A stretch of DNA of 64,000 nucleotides from a bacterium BMS3Abin02 (GCA_002897675.1 BDSU01000022.1:118886-182885); one strand, 5' to 3'; numbered from the stretch's first letter, positions 50,965 through 60,260 are shown. Made by a program: numbers and translations. The notes: generated by a model from the sequence alone, not told the origin.

Positions 50965-53900
50965 ATGGACGGCTTCGCACATCTTCATCTCCACACGGAG
51001 TTCTCCATGCTCGATGGAGCAGCCCGCGTCCATGACGTGGTTCGTGCTGCGCGCGACGACGGCCAACCCGCGGTGGCGATCACGGACCACGGCGTGATGT
51101 ACGGAGTCATCGATTTCTATCAGGCCGCCCGCAATGAGGGTGTCAAGCCGATCATCGGTGTCGAAGCGTACGTCACCCCCGGCTCACGGTTCGACCGGCC
51201 GCCAAGGAACCGCAACGTTCGTTTCCACCTGACGCTCCTTGCGGAGAACAACACCGGCTACCAGAACCTCATGAAGCTCGTGAGCAAGGCGTATCTCGAA
51301 GGGTATTACTACAAGCCCCGAATGGATCTCGACCTGCTCGCCGAGCACAGCGAGGGCATCATCGCGGCGTCGGGCTGTCTCGGCGGAGAAGTTCCACAGC
51401 TGCTCGCACCGGACGCCTCACGGGAAGAAGGGAACCAGGGGCAGGTCGGCGATTTCGACGCTGCACTCACTGCGGCCGCTCGCTATCAGGACCTCTTCGG
51501 CAAGGAGAACTTCTACATCGAGTTGCAGGACCACGGGATCGATGCGCAGCAGAGGGTGCTCCCGGACCTGGTCGAGATCGCACGGCGGATCGGTGCCCCT
51601 CTCCTGGCAACCAACGACTCGCACTACACACGACAGGAGGAGGCAGATGCCCATGACGTCCTCTTGTGCATCCAGACCGGTGCGACGATCAACGATCCGA
51701 ACCGGTTCAAGTTTCAGGGTCAGGAGTTCTATCTCAAAACCGCCCGAGAGATGCGCTCTCTGTTCCCGGACGACCTCTATCCGGGAGCGGCGGACAACAC
51801 GCTCGCAATCGCCGAGCGAACCAACGTCGAACTGAGATTCGGTGAGATCCTTCTTCCCCAATTCCCGGTCCCGGAAGGCGAAACGGAGATGTCCTACCTG
51901 AGAGATCTCGTCTTCGCGGGCGCGCGGACCCGGTATGGCGAACCACTTCCCGTCGAGGTGATCGAACGGGCCGAACACGAGCTGCGGATCATCGGAGAGA
52001 TGGGTTTCCCCGCCTACTTCTTGATCGTGTGGGACCTCATTCGGTACGCGCGCGAGAAGGGCATTCGAGTCGGACCGGGCCGTGGAAGTGCCGCAGGATC
52101 GATCGTCTCCTACTGCTTGCGGATCACCGACCTGGATCCGCTTCGCTACGCGCTGATCTTCGAACGCTTCCTGAACCCCGGACGGCGTCAGATGCCGGAC
52201 ATCGATATGGACTTCGACGAGCGTTATCGGTCCGACGTCATCCGATATGCCGCCGAGCGGTACGGCAGCGACCACGTGGCACAGATCGTGACGTTCTCCA
52301 CCATCAAGGGTCGTCAGGCGCTGCGGGACTCGGCACGCGTACTCGGCTTCCCCTACGGATTCGGTGACCGCATCGCCAAGATGATGCCGCCGGCGATCCT
52401 CGGCGCGGAGGCCTCATTGACCCAGTGTCTCACCGATCCGGGCAAGGGCGCCGATCCGGCCCTGCGCGATTTCTTTTCCAATGCAGCTCAGCTGCGAGCG
52501 GTCTACGAGACGGAGGAAGATGCCCGAACGGTGATCGACACGGCCCGTGGCCTGGAGGGGCTCCGCAGACAGGACAGCATTCACGCCGCAGCAGTCGTGA
52601 TCTCCCCTGAGCCGCTCACCAACCTGGTTCCGCTGCAACAAAAGGGTGAAGGAGCGGAGATCGTCACCCAGTATGAGATGCACGGTGTCGAAGATCTCGG
52701 ACTTCTCAAGATGGACTTCCTCGGTCTGCGGAACCTCGCGACGATCGACCGCGCCCTCGAATTGATCGAACAGTCGACAGGTGAGAAGATCGACATCGAC
52801 TCGATCCCACTCGACGATCCCGAGACGTTCGAGATGATTCGCGCTGGCGACACGATCGGCGTCTTCCAGCTCGAAGGCTCGGCGATGCGTTCCCTGATCC
52901 GGGCTCTTCAGCCGGAGACGTTCGACCATATCATCGCCGTGAACGCCCTGTTCCGACCTGGCCCCATGGGCATGAACATGCACTACGAGTATGCGGACCG
53001 CAAGAACGGTCGCAAACCCGTCGAGTATCCGCACCCTGCGATCGAGCCGTTCTTGCGGTCCACCTACGGGATCATCGTCTATCAAGAACAGGTCATGCAG
53101 GTCGCACAGGCGGTTGCCGGCTATTCGATGACAGAGGCCGACATGTTGCGCAAAGCCATGGGCAAGAAGGTCAAGTCGATGATGGCACAGGAGCGCGACA
53201 AGTTCGTGGCGGGGTGCGTCGCCGCCGGGAATCCCGAGAAGTTGGGCAAAGAGCTCTGGGATGCGATCGAGCCGTTCGCAGGCTACGGCTTCAACAAGTC
53301 GCACAGCGCGGCGTACGGATATGTCGCCTACCAGACGGCGTGGCTGAAGGCCCACTATCCAGCCGAGTACCTCGCGGCGCTGCTGACGTCCACGAAGAAG
53401 GACAAGGATCGCACCGCCTTGTATCTGAGTGAGTGTCGCAGTCAGGGCATCGAGGTGCTGGTCCCCGACGTCAACCGCTCAGAGTTGGATTTCGTCGTGC
53501 GCGATGGACGGATCGTGTTCGGGATGTCTGCCATCCGAAACGTCGGCGAGGGCGTCGTCGAACGCATCCTCGCGGCAAGGCGGGAGGCCGGTCCCTTCAA
53601 AGATTTCCAGGATTTCGTCGACCGCGTCGACCTTTCTGCGCTCAACAAACGCACGATCGAGTCGCTGATCAAGGCGGGTGCATTCGACAGCTTCAACGTC
53701 ACACGGCGGGGTCTCATGCTGAGCTTCGAGCAGATCCTCGATGCCACTCTGACCCGCCGACGTAACGAGGAGATGGGACAATTCAGCCTGTTCGGCGGCG
53801 AGTCCGGTCCTGGGGACATGGAGCCGGTCTCGATCCCCTCGGTCGAATGGGACAAGCGTGTCCGTTTGAGCTTCGAGAAGGAGATGCTCGGCTTGTTCAT

Positions 53901-54468
53901 CTCCGACCATCCACTCCTCGGTGTGGAACATCTCCTTGGCCGTTTCGTGACGTGCACGATTCCCGAGCTGTGGGAGATGGACGACACGACCTCGGTCACC
54001 GTAGGTGGATTGGTCGGGTCGATCAATCGTCGCTTCACCCGCAAGGGGGAGCCGATGGTCTTCTTCGAACTCGAAGACCTCGAAGGGTCCGTCGAGGTCG
54101 TAGCGTTTCCGAAAGCAGTGATGGCGGCAGGCCCGATGATCAGAGAAGACGCAGTCCTGGTCGTCAGCGGCCACCTGGATCATCGCGGCGATGACATCAA
54201 GGTGATCGCCCGCGAGGTCATCGAGCCTGAGCTTCGTTCTGATCAGTCGGTGCGTTTGAAGGTGCCGGCCGTGCAGCTTTCGCCCGATCTCGTATCGAGA
54301 CTCCAGGAGATCCTCGCGAATCATCCGGGCCCGGCTCCCGTCTACATCGAGATGACGTCGGATGGTGGCTCGAAGGTCTGGAAGCTGTCCGATGAGTATC
54401 GGGTAGAGCCGAGGAGCGCACTGTACGCCGAACTCAGGGAGCTTTTGGGCTCTCGAGCGGTCACGTAG
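50965..54468 (+). CDS. dnaE: DNA polymerase III alpha subunit DnaE, 1167 aa
   Basis: This is the replicative polymerase, DnaE1 type. The N-terminal PHP domain begins FAHLHLHTEFSMLDGAARVH, and VTDHG-like AITDHGVMYG follows. The catalytic palm has RGSAAGSIVSYCLRIT and PDIDMDFDERYR with the active-site aspartates. FRPGPMGMN, YGIIVYQEQVMQVAQ, GYGFNKSHSAAYGYVAYQTA and a C-terminal OB-fold (VTVGGLVGSINRRFTRKG) complete it. Full length, single copy here. It converges on the ArsA pair. Confidence 0.96.
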   Translation: MDGFAHLHLHTEFSMLDGAARVHDVVRAARDDGQPAVAITDHGVMYGVIDFYQAARNEGVKPIIGVEAYVTPGSRFDRPPRNRNVRFHLTLLAENNTGYQNLMKLVSKAYLEGYYYKPRMDLDLLAEHSEGIIAASGCLGGEVPQLLAPDASREEGNQGQVGDFDAALTAAARYQDLFGKENFYIELQDHGIDAQQRVLPDLVEIARRIGAPLLATNDSHYTRQEEADAHDVLLCIQTGATINDPNRFKFQGQEFYLKTAREMRSLFPDDLYPGAADNTLAIAERTNVELRFGEILLPQFPVPEGETEMSYLRDLVFAGARTRYGEPLPVEVIERAEHELRIIGEMGFPAYFLIVWDLIRYAREKGIRVGPGRGSAAGSIVSYCLRITDLDPLRYALIFERFLNPGRRQMPDIDMDFDERYRSDVIRYAAERYGSDHVAQIVTFSTIKGRQALRDSARVLGFPYGFGDRIAKMMPPAILGAEASLTQCLTDPGKGADPALRDFFSNAAQLRAVYETEEDARTVIDTARGLEGLRRQDSIHAAAVVISPEPLTNLVPLQQKGEGAEIVTQYEMHGVEDLGLLKMDFLGLRNLATIDRALELIEQSTGEKIDIDSIPLDDPETFEMIRAGDTIGVFQLEGSAMRSLIRALQPETFDHIIAVNALFRPGPMGMNMHYEYADRKNGRKPVEYPHPAIEPFLRSTYGIIVYQEQVMQVAQAVAGYSMTEADMLRKAMGKKVKSMMAQERDKFVAGCVAAGNPEKLGKELWDAIEPFAGYGFNKSHSAAYGYVAYQTAWLKAHYPAEYLAALLTSTKKDKDRTALYLSECRSQGIEVLVPDVNRSELDFVVRDGRIVFGMSAIRNVGEGVVERILAARREAGPFKDFQDFVDRVDLSALNKRTIESLIKAGAFDSFNVTRRGLMLSFEQILDATLTRRRNEEMGQFSLFGGESGPGDMEPVSIPSVEWDKRVRLSFEKEMLGLFISDHPLLGVEHLLGRFVTCTIPELWEMDDTTSVTVGGLVGSINRRFTRKGEPMVFFELEDLEGSVEVVAFPKAVMAAGPMIREDAVLVVSGHLDHRGDDIKVIAREVIEPELRSDQSVRLKVPAVQLSPDLVSRLQEILANHPGPAPVYIEMTSDGGSKVWKLSDEYRVEPRSALYAELRELLGSRAVT

Positions 54469-54471
54469 GAG

Positions 54472-54505
54472 GTGGCCGGCTTTCAGCAGCCTGCTGCCGG
54501 CTACT
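54472..54505. repeat. Degenerate intergenic repeat, family ii, at the dnaE/ArsA junction
   Basis: GTGGCCGGCTTTCAGCAGCC then TGCTGCCGGCTACTGC. CAGCA-GCC-TGCTG is a small palindrome that may act as a weak terminator for the convergent genes. It overlaps the last codons of the ArsA-like gene. Confidence 0.45.
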
Positions 54506-55529
54506 GCGCCGGACCGAGCAATAGATCCAAGTCCAAACCTTCTGCCGAGTCGATCATCGCACCGAGGCGCTCCAGATCCGTCGGCGCGCTCGACTGCCAG
54601 GGGATCGTCGCCGGATGGACGTGCCATCGAGCAGAGAACCGATGACGGACCGCGGCTTGGCGGTGCGCCTCGGTTCCCCAGCGGTGAAGGTTCTCGGCGA
54701 TGGGCCCGGAGACGGGAGACTCGGCTCCGTACCAGGCTTCGGGCAATGTGCGGTTGAAGACGACGAACTCCGGCGGTCCTGATTCGAGTTCGAAGAATCG
54801 GGCAGCTTCGGCAATGGGCGCCGGATCGGCGGTGGTGACCACCACCGTGTGCGCGGTACGAAGCCGCCGTTCGATCTCCTTGCTTCTTCTGGCGATGCCG
54901 TCGTACGCGGCACGAAGATCGAGCAGGAAGTCGGCCACCGCTTCGAGGAGTTCGGAGCCGAGCGCGGAATCCGCGATCCGGAGGGCAGGGCGAGCGGTGA
55001 ACCGGTAGAAGAGTTTGCGTCCCGGCAGCGAGCCGCCGGTCAGCCACTTGAGCAGGCGGCCACCGATGAGATCGCGCATCCTGGCCGGAGAGGTGAAGAA
55101 CTCGATACCGCCGGCCGCAGGCGGGGTATCCACGACGATCACATCCCATCGCTCGCTTTGGGCACACAGGGTCATTTCCTCGGCGGCCGCAAAGGCCTGA
55201 GACGCCGGGAAATGCTGTGTGGCGGCCTCGAAGAACGGGTTTGCGGTCAGCCTTGGTGCAACTTCCGGCGGTGCGTAGTGTTGGGCGATCTCATTCCAGG
55301 ACCGGGCGGCGTCGAGCATCGCCCCCCAGAGCAGCGGCTCTTCGGCCAATGGAGTGGGATCCGCACCGAGATCGTCGAGTCCGAGTGCCGTTGCCAGCCG
55401 CCTGGCAGGATCGATGGTGACAACGAGCGTGCGATAACCACGCCGGGCCGCCTCGAGCGCCAACCCGGCGGAGAGGGTCGTCTTGCCGACACCGCCGCCG
55501 CCGGTGATCAGCACGATGCGAGTACTCAC
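54501..55529 (-). CDS. ArsA-like ATPase, member A of a pair, lacks the signature lysine, 342 aa
   Basis: The P-loop reads GGGGVGKTT (residues 10-18): the P-loop Lys is kept, but the signature Lys of ArsA/MinD proteins (xKGGxGKT) is replaced by Gly. TIDPARRLATALGLDDLG, VVVDTPPAAGGIEF and VVFNRTLPEAW match the mycobacterial Rv3680 type. The GTG start at 55529 follows GGAGG, and the start overlaps the stop of member B (GTGA). With member B this probably forms a heterodimer. The family is linked to glycerol or nitric oxide stress and membrane clients in mycobacteria; a role here is inferred. Confidence 0.87.
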   Translation of the reverse strand: MSTRIVLITGGGGVGKTTLSAGLALEAARRGYRTLVVTIDPARRLATALGLDDLGADPTPLAEEPLLWGAMLDAARSWNEIAQHYAPPEVAPRLTANPFFEAATQHFPASQAFAAAEEMTLCAQSERWDVIVVDTPPAAGGIEFFTSPARMRDLIGGRLLKWLTGGSLPGRKLFYRFTARPALRIADSALGSELLEAVADFLLDLRAAYDGIARRSKEIERRLRTAHTVVVTTADPAPIAEAARFFELESGPPEFVVFNRTLPEAWYGAESPVSGPIAENLHRWGTEAHRQAAVRHRFSARWHVHPATIPWQSSAPTDLERLGAMIDSAEGLDLDLLLGPAQ

Positions 55530-56383
55530 AGGAGCCTCCACAGGTCCGCGATCCGCGCCGCAACTTCGGGTGGTGTGTGCAATCCGAACAGATACGGGAT
55601 CTGTGGCCCATCCGGCAGATCCCGGAGCCACCGCTGCTGTTCTTCATACAGGGCCGTGTGGAGCAGTGCAGCCTCCTTCGCGGGCCCATCGTCGAGACGA
55701 TCGACGTCATCCGACTCGGCACCGAGAGCCGGCAGAGTCCGATTCACCACGACAGGGGTCGTGGTGACCAATCCCTCCTCGCGCACATCCTCGAGGCTTT
55801 GGAGAGTTTCGGTGACGGGGAGCTCCTCGGGGATCGTTACGACGACAAGACCTGTCGCCGTGTCGTCCGCCAGCAAGTGAGCCATCCATTCCGTTTGGTC
55901 GAGGACCCGGCCGGTCCCGACGAGCCTGGCGACGGTCACCGGGGCCCTCAGGTGCGAGCCGATCTGGCCGGTTGGAGGGCCGTCCGCCACGACGAGGTCC
56001 CACGGGCCACTTCTGGCCTCGTAGAGGACCTTCCCGATGGTGATGACCTCCCGAATGCCAGGTGCCGTTGACGCAACGGCATCGAACGCCCTCGCAATCG
56101 GGCCTAGCTGAGCGACTCTTGGCACGCCGAGTTGAACCCGGAGATACTCGTTGAGCGCAGCAGGCCGGCGGATCGCCATGGCTTCGAGGCCTGGCCGGAT
56201 GCGGGTCGGCGTGTAGTCGAGCCTGTCGACTCCCAAATGGGCCGCCAGGCCGACGCCGTCGGTCATCGCGACTGCGAGCACCCTCTTCCCATCGTATGCG
56301 GAACGAAGTGCGAGGGCGGCACTAACGGCGGATCGGCCGACACCACCCTTGCCGGTGATGATGAGCAATCGCTTGTCGAGCAC
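55526..56383 (-). CDS. ArsA-like ATPase, member B of a pair, P-loop lysine replaced by Arg, 285 aa
   Basis: The P-loop reads GKGGVGRSAV (residues 11-20): the signature Lys is present but the catalytic P-loop Lys is Arg. The rest fits the Rv3679 type: GIREVITIGKVLYEA, LVVADGPPTGQIGSHL, VVVTIPEELPVTETLQSLED and PVVVNRTLPA. It starts at GTG 56383 and ends in the GTGA overlap with member A. At 285 residues it is shorter than its mycobacterial counterpart. Alone it may bind but hardly hydrolyse ATP. Confidence 0.85.
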   Translation of the reverse strand: MLDKRLLIITGKGGVGRSAVSAALALRSAYDGKRVLAVAMTDGVGLAAHLGVDRLDYTPTRIRPGLEAMAIRRPAALNEYLRVQLGVPRVAQLGPIARAFDAVASTAPGIREVITIGKVLYEARSGPWDLVVADGPPTGQIGSHLRAPVTVARLVGTGRVLDQTEWMAHLLADDTATGLVVVTIPEELPVTETLQSLEDVREEGLVTTTPVVVNRTLPALGAESDDVDRLDDGPAKEAALLHTALYEEQQRWLRDLPDGPQIPYLFGLHTPPEVAARIADLWRLL

Positions 56384-56518
56384 GTGGTCAGCGTAGTGCG
56401 CACGAGCGACGCCACCGCGTCGAAATCATCTCGAGGCGGTACCCTTCCAGGAGTCGGCCGGGCAATGCCGGTGCACGGGGCACGCATTGCCCAGTGGGCC
56501 CGGATCGAAGGAGGAAGC

Positions 56519-56734
56519 ATGGCCGAGTTCGACGTAGACGAGTTCTTGCGGCGTTTCGGGGAGCGAGCGAAGACGGTGAAGGAGCGAGGTCTCCCGCCCG
56601 TGGCCGGGCCGGAGCGCAGAGCCCTCATCGAGCAGGCCGAACGCGACTATACGGATTTCTCTCTGGTGGCGGCTGCGGACTGGTCGTTGGAGGAAGGCTC
56701 TTTGGTGCTGAGGATCCCGCTGCGCCGCTCGTAG
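56519..56734 (+). CDS. Small hypothetical protein, 71 aa
   Basis: GAAGGAGG stands 5-6 nt before ATG 56519, a strong site. The product is mostly charged and helical (EFDVDEFLRRFGERAKTVKE), then a short strand segment (GSLVLRIPLRRS). I do not recognise it. An inverted repeat GGCAATG/CATTGCC (56461-56491) lies just upstream. The gene is divergent from the ArsA pair. Confidence 0.55.
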   Translation: MAEFDVDEFLRRFGERAKTVKERGLPPVAGPERRALIEQAERDYTDFSLVAAADWSLEEGSLVLRIPLRRS

Positions 56735-56814
56735 GGCCTCGTCGACCGGCGTTGGTGGTTGGACCGGCGACTGGGGGCGTCACCCATTTCGTACCGGGTA
56801 CCGGCCGTGACGGT

Positions 56815-58428
56815 TCAGGGAGCGGCGCTCCTCCTTCGTTCGGCGCGACGTTCACCCTCGAGGCGTTCCAGATCGGGTTCTGAGTAGTCGACGTAGCGCA
56901 TGGCATCGGCGATCGAATGATGTCCCGCGACGTCACCGATCTGGCGATGCATCTCCTGGACCACCTTGCGGTATCTCGGGTGACCGGCAGGTTGGCTCCG
57001 CAACTCGAGCAGGTGGAATGCCTCTCGTGCGTTCATCTCCATGACGAAGCGGATGTTGAAGCCAAAGGGCACGACATACTGGGCGACCGTCGAACCCGCA
57101 GAATGCTCCAGGGTGTCGTGGAGTGTCGCCGCCTCGGTCATCGCCCGGTTCCATGAATCCTCGAGGCCGGCATCGGCCAGATCGTCAGGCACATCCTGGC
57201 CGTGGGCCGTCGTCAACTCCTGCCAGTCGATGGTCAACATGCGATGTCGCTGTAGGTCACGAAACGCCCCGTAGTCACACAACACATCGAAGCGGTACAT
57301 GGGACGTTCCATTGCCCGCCCCGGCCGATGCCGTCTGTTTCTGCGGTCACCGACCATGGCCGTGATCACCGTGGCGCGCTCGTCTGCGGACATGGCACTG
57401 GCGATCCGGAACAGCTGGACGTCAGGCAGGTTCGATGAGGGGTACAGGGCCGCGGCCACCAGTTTCACCTCGGCGTCGGGATCCCAGTCGGTGAGCGTCA
57501 CCAGCGGCTGGGGGTCGGGTGTGGCGCCGAGGTCATTCGCGATGGAGCGAACCGCGGCCTCGGTCTCGGTCAGGTACCTGCTCCACGCCACGCCCCGGTC
57601 CTTCACATCGACGCGTCGCAAGAACGATGGGATGACGGTGCGCAACTCGTCGAGCATCATGTCCCCGTACTCGCGGACCTCGGTGAGGGGATGCGCCTGC
57701 ATGCGCATGAGCGCCATCTCATATGCCTGACCCGACGCGTAGATCCCGACGTTGGACAGGGTGGACGCCGGGAGGAGCCCTCTCGCCGTGTCGCATGCCT
57801 TCGCCCTGATCGTCGCCTTCCACACCCTCTCCGGGTCGTTTTGCCGGGGAAAACGCCGCGCATAGATGTCGGTCATTCTGCGCACGACCTGTGAGTAGGT
57901 GTCGAAGAGGAGGTCCATGATCCGGCGGTAGGCCGCGGCATGGTCCGAAGCGGCGATTTCGGGTGGCGTCATGTGCCGGTACCGGTTGCCGAGTTTCGTG
58001 TCGTAGTAGATGTAGCGGGTGCTCTGTTCGAGATATGCGGCCAGCCGGCCACGTTCGAGCACCTTCGTGAGCAGGTTCGATGCCTGCTCACAGGCGATAT
58101 GTGCTCCTCCGAGCTGGGCGACCGAGTCATCGCCGAACTCGAAGAAGATTCGATCGTAGAGTCGTTGCGCTCTGCGAAGGCTGTAGAGGGGATCGTCGCC
58201 GCCGATGCGTTGTGCGATCGTCGCGATGCCGGTCTCGGCATCCGCCAGGAACTCGTCGAGGAAGAGACGCCGCAGCGACTTGGAGCTACGGCTGTAGCGG
58301 GCGAACAGGGCGCCTTTGACCACCTCGGGGAGGTTGATCAGGGCAAAGACAGGGCGGTCCACGTTGCTGAAGAACGGGGAGAGGACGCTGATTTCTTCAG
58401 CGGTAAACGGTTCCTGATAGAACTCCAC
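56815..58428 (-). CDS. Tandem ThyX-like protein (two FAD-dependent thymidylate synthase-like domains), 537 aa
   Basis: Classical ThyX is about 220-250 residues; this protein carries two such regions. The first (about 20-270) has FEFGDDSVAQLGGAHIACEQ and LERGRLAAYLEQSTRYIYYD, which parallel the ThyX FGHxSxxEH and ExSxRY parts but lack RHR. The second (about 300-530) has DLQRHRMLTIDWQELTTAHG and FNIRFVMEMNAREAFHLLEL then RSQPAGHPRY, keeping RHR but not the ExSxR part. Each half thus keeps a different piece of the RHRxxSxNExSxR motif. Thymidylate synthesis is possible but not certain. GTG 58428 was chosen because TACAAT lies 7 nt upstream; ATG 58485 is an alternative. Confidence 0.75.
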   Translation of the reverse strand: MEFYQEPFTAEEISVLSPFFSNVDRPVFALINLPEVVKGALFARYSRSSKSLRRLFLDEFLADAETGIATIAQRIGGDDPLYSLRRAQRLYDRIFFEFGDDSVAQLGGAHIACEQASNLLTKVLERGRLAAYLEQSTRYIYYDTKLGNRYRHMTPPEIAASDHAAAYRRIMDLLFDTYSQVVRRMTDIYARRFPRQNDPERVWKATIRAKACDTARGLLPASTLSNVGIYASGQAYEMALMRMQAHPLTEVREYGDMMLDELRTVIPSFLRRVDVKDRGVAWSRYLTETEAAVRSIANDLGATPDPQPLVTLTDWDPDAEVKLVAAALYPSSNLPDVQLFRIASAMSADERATVITAMVGDRRNRRHRPGRAMERPMYRFDVLCDYGAFRDLQRHRMLTIDWQELTTAHGQDVPDDLADAGLEDSWNRAMTEAATLHDTLEHSAGSTVAQYVVPFGFNIRFVMEMNAREAFHLLELRSQPAGHPRYRKVVQEMHRQIGDVAGHHSIADAMRYVDYSEPDLERLEGERRAERRRSAAP

Positions 58429-58435
58429 CGATCGG

Positions 58436-58441
58436 ATTGTA
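58436..58441 (-). promoter_or_regulatory. -10 box for leaderless transcription of the ThyX-like gene
   Basis: On the minus strand TACAAT ends 7 nt before GTG 58428, with no ribosome site. Confidence 0.4.
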
Positions 58442-58464
58442 CCGGGAGGGCGCCGGGAGGCGGG

Positions 58465-58470
58465 TACCCT
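58465..58470 (+). promoter_or_regulatory. -10 box for the small membrane protein at 58.5 kb
   Basis: TACCCT ends 8 nt before GTG 58479. It overlaps the divergent ThyX-like promoter region. Confidence 0.35.
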
Positions 58471-58478
58471 TGTTCCCT

Positions 58479-58775
58479 GTGACATGGCTTCGCATCCTCC
58501 TCGGTGTGCTTCTGGCTGCCGCCCTTGCCGTGGCGGTCGTACCGTTGTTCGTGCTGCTCAATCTCGCGGGGGGAGGGACCGGTTACGGAGTTTGTCCGCA
58601 CGGACTGGAGTCATGTCGTGTCGGCTACACGGACGGTCTCGAATTGCTGCTTCTGCTCACGATCACACTCTTCGGCCTCCTGGGTGCAATCCGCGTCGTG
58701 GCGCGCGGCATCCGACACGTTCGGCGGCGTCGTGAGACGGAAGAGGCGATGCGCCGTCTCAATGAGCAGGTGTGA
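58479..58775 (+). CDS. Small membrane protein, 98 aa
   Basis: Two membrane helices (about residues 3-27 and 48-68) flank a loop with two cysteines (YGVCPHGLESCRVGY) that could form a disulfide outside the cell. The C-terminal tail is highly basic (RHVRRRRETEEAMRRLNEQV). The family is unknown. It ends 17 nt past the stop of the convergent EamA gene. Confidence 0.6.
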   Translation: MTWLRILLGVLLAAALAVAVVPLFVLLNLAGGGTGYGVCPHGLESCRVGYTDGLELLLLLTITLFGLLGAIRVVARGIRHVRRRRETEEAMRRLNEQV

Positions 58776-59640
58776 CCGCTTCCGCAGCCGGGAGCGCGTC
58801 CGTCTCCTTGGCGCGTGCCAGCACCAGGTAGATGCCCGTGAGGATCAACCCGGCACCCGTCCATCCTCGTGCGCTGAGACGTTCCTGGAGGATCCACGCA
58901 GCGGAGAATGCGGCAACGGCGGGTTCGAGCGACAGCATCACGGCCGTCCGGGTTGGGCCGACGACCGTCTGTGACCAGACCTGGAGGAGGAACGCCCCTG
59001 CGCTGACGGCGAGACCGGTTGTGATGAGCGCCGGCAGGACATCCATGCTCGGCAACGGGAGTCCTTCGCGAACGTATGAGACGGCCAGCGCCAATCCGGC
59101 CGTGACCAGCAACTGGACGGCTGTGAAAGGAACCACAGGGTGGCGGGCCACGATTCGCGACAACACGACGATGTGGGCTGCGAAGGCGACGGCGCATCCG
59201 ACGGTCAGCAGATCTCCGGTCGAGAGCAAGACCCCCTGCTGAAGGGTCAGCAGTGCAAGGCCGACGAAGGCGACGCCGGTTCCGCTCAGCGCCCAGCCCG
59301 ACAGCTTCGAACGTCCAACGATGGCAGCGAGGAGCGGCGTGAAGACGACGTACAGGCCGGTGATCAGACCGGAGTTCGAGGCGCTCGTTCGCGCGAGTCC
59401 TTCGGTCTGAAGCGCGAAGCCCGCGAACAGGAGAGCCCCGCTGAGCAGGCCGTCGCGCCAGATAGCGAGGCGTCGCGGGAACGCCAAGACGAGCAACGCC
59501 AGGGCGCCGATCAGGAAACGCCATCCGACGAACGCCATCGGCGGGAGGATGACCACTGCCTGTTTGATCACGACGAAGGTCACTCCGAAGAGCACCGCAG
59601 CGACTGCAAGTGCGAAGTAGGCAATGAGAGGGCGACGCAT
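58759..59640 (-). CDS. EamA/DMT-family transporter, 293 aa
   Basis: The protein has ten hydrophobic helices in two repeated EamA halves, the normal layout of drug/metabolite transporters. Typical segments are PPMAFVGWRFLIGALALLV, SASNSGLITGLYVVFTPLLA and SLEPAVAAFSAAWILQERLS. The substrate is unknown (amino acids, nucleotides or drugs are known in the family). ATG 59640 gives a full-length protein; upstream in-frame sequence looks non-coding. Confidence 0.85.
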   Translation of the reverse strand: MRRPLIAYFALAVAAVLFGVTFVVIKQAVVILPPMAFVGWRFLIGALALLVLAFPRRLAIWRDGLLSGALLFAGFALQTEGLARTSASNSGLITGLYVVFTPLLAAIVGRSKLSGWALSGTGVAFVGLALLTLQQGVLLSTGDLLTVGCAVAFAAHIVVLSRIVARHPVVPFTAVQLLVTAGLALAVSYVREGLPLPSMDVLPALITTGLAVSAGAFLLQVWSQTVVGPTRTAVMLSLEPAVAAFSAAWILQERLSARGWTGAGLILTGIYLVLARAKETDALPAAEAVTPAH

Positions 59641-59817
59641 CGAGCGGTCAATCCCCGAATACGGCCGCGCCGCCCGAGTGGGATGCGACTCGAACGAGGG
59701 GGAGGTTGGGCCAGGGGTGGCGGGCAGGCAGGGCACGCCTGCAAGAGCCAGGCCGGTGCACGCCGACGCACTTCTTGGCAAGGATGAACGGCAGCAGCAT
59801 CTGCTAGGCAGTGGCCG

Positions 59818-60006
59818 TCACAAGTGGAATCCTGCCCGCTTGTGCCGTGAAGACCACATCGGGTGCGTGGGGGTCACTTGCCCGGCGACTACGTCGCCGA
59901 TGTCATGCACGATCTCGGTAGTGATTCGATGATCGAGAAAGGTGTTCACCAGTGGCAACTCGCTGCCGACGCGTCCATGGTCTCGTATGACGTCTCGCAG
60001 ATCCAT
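59818..60006 (-). pseudogene. Remnant of a xanthine/purine phosphoribosyltransferase (N-terminal fragment, 62 codons)
   Basis: The first 42 residues (MDLRDVIRDHGRVGSELPLV, then NTFLDHRITTEIVHDIGD) parallel the start of Xpt-type phosphoribosyltransferases, in which a short helix and a VxxFLNHQID-like stretch precede the catalytic core. The frame then changes to unrelated sequence and stops, so the PRPP-binding core is missing. TACCAT lies 7 nt before the ATG (60019-60014), so the old promoter may survive. The rest of the 610-bp gap between the EamA and nth genes holds nothing else recognisable. Confidence 0.45.
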
Positions 60007-60260
60007 GGCGGCGATGGTAGCGACGCCTGAGAGCCCGCCGAGCAATGCACGACACGCATCTCGATCGCGCCCAGGAAGTCCGTTGTGGGGCCGGCCACCG
60101 GCTCTTGGCGGCCACAGACCCCTCACAAACAAGGAACGATGTCCTCGTGGCCCAGCGATACGGAATACGCAGACAGGCGAGTGATACTCGAAGCCGATGA
60201 TCGGGGCACAGGCATCACCTGTCCGGTTCGGCTGTCCCGATCCCGGCTACGATGCCAGAC

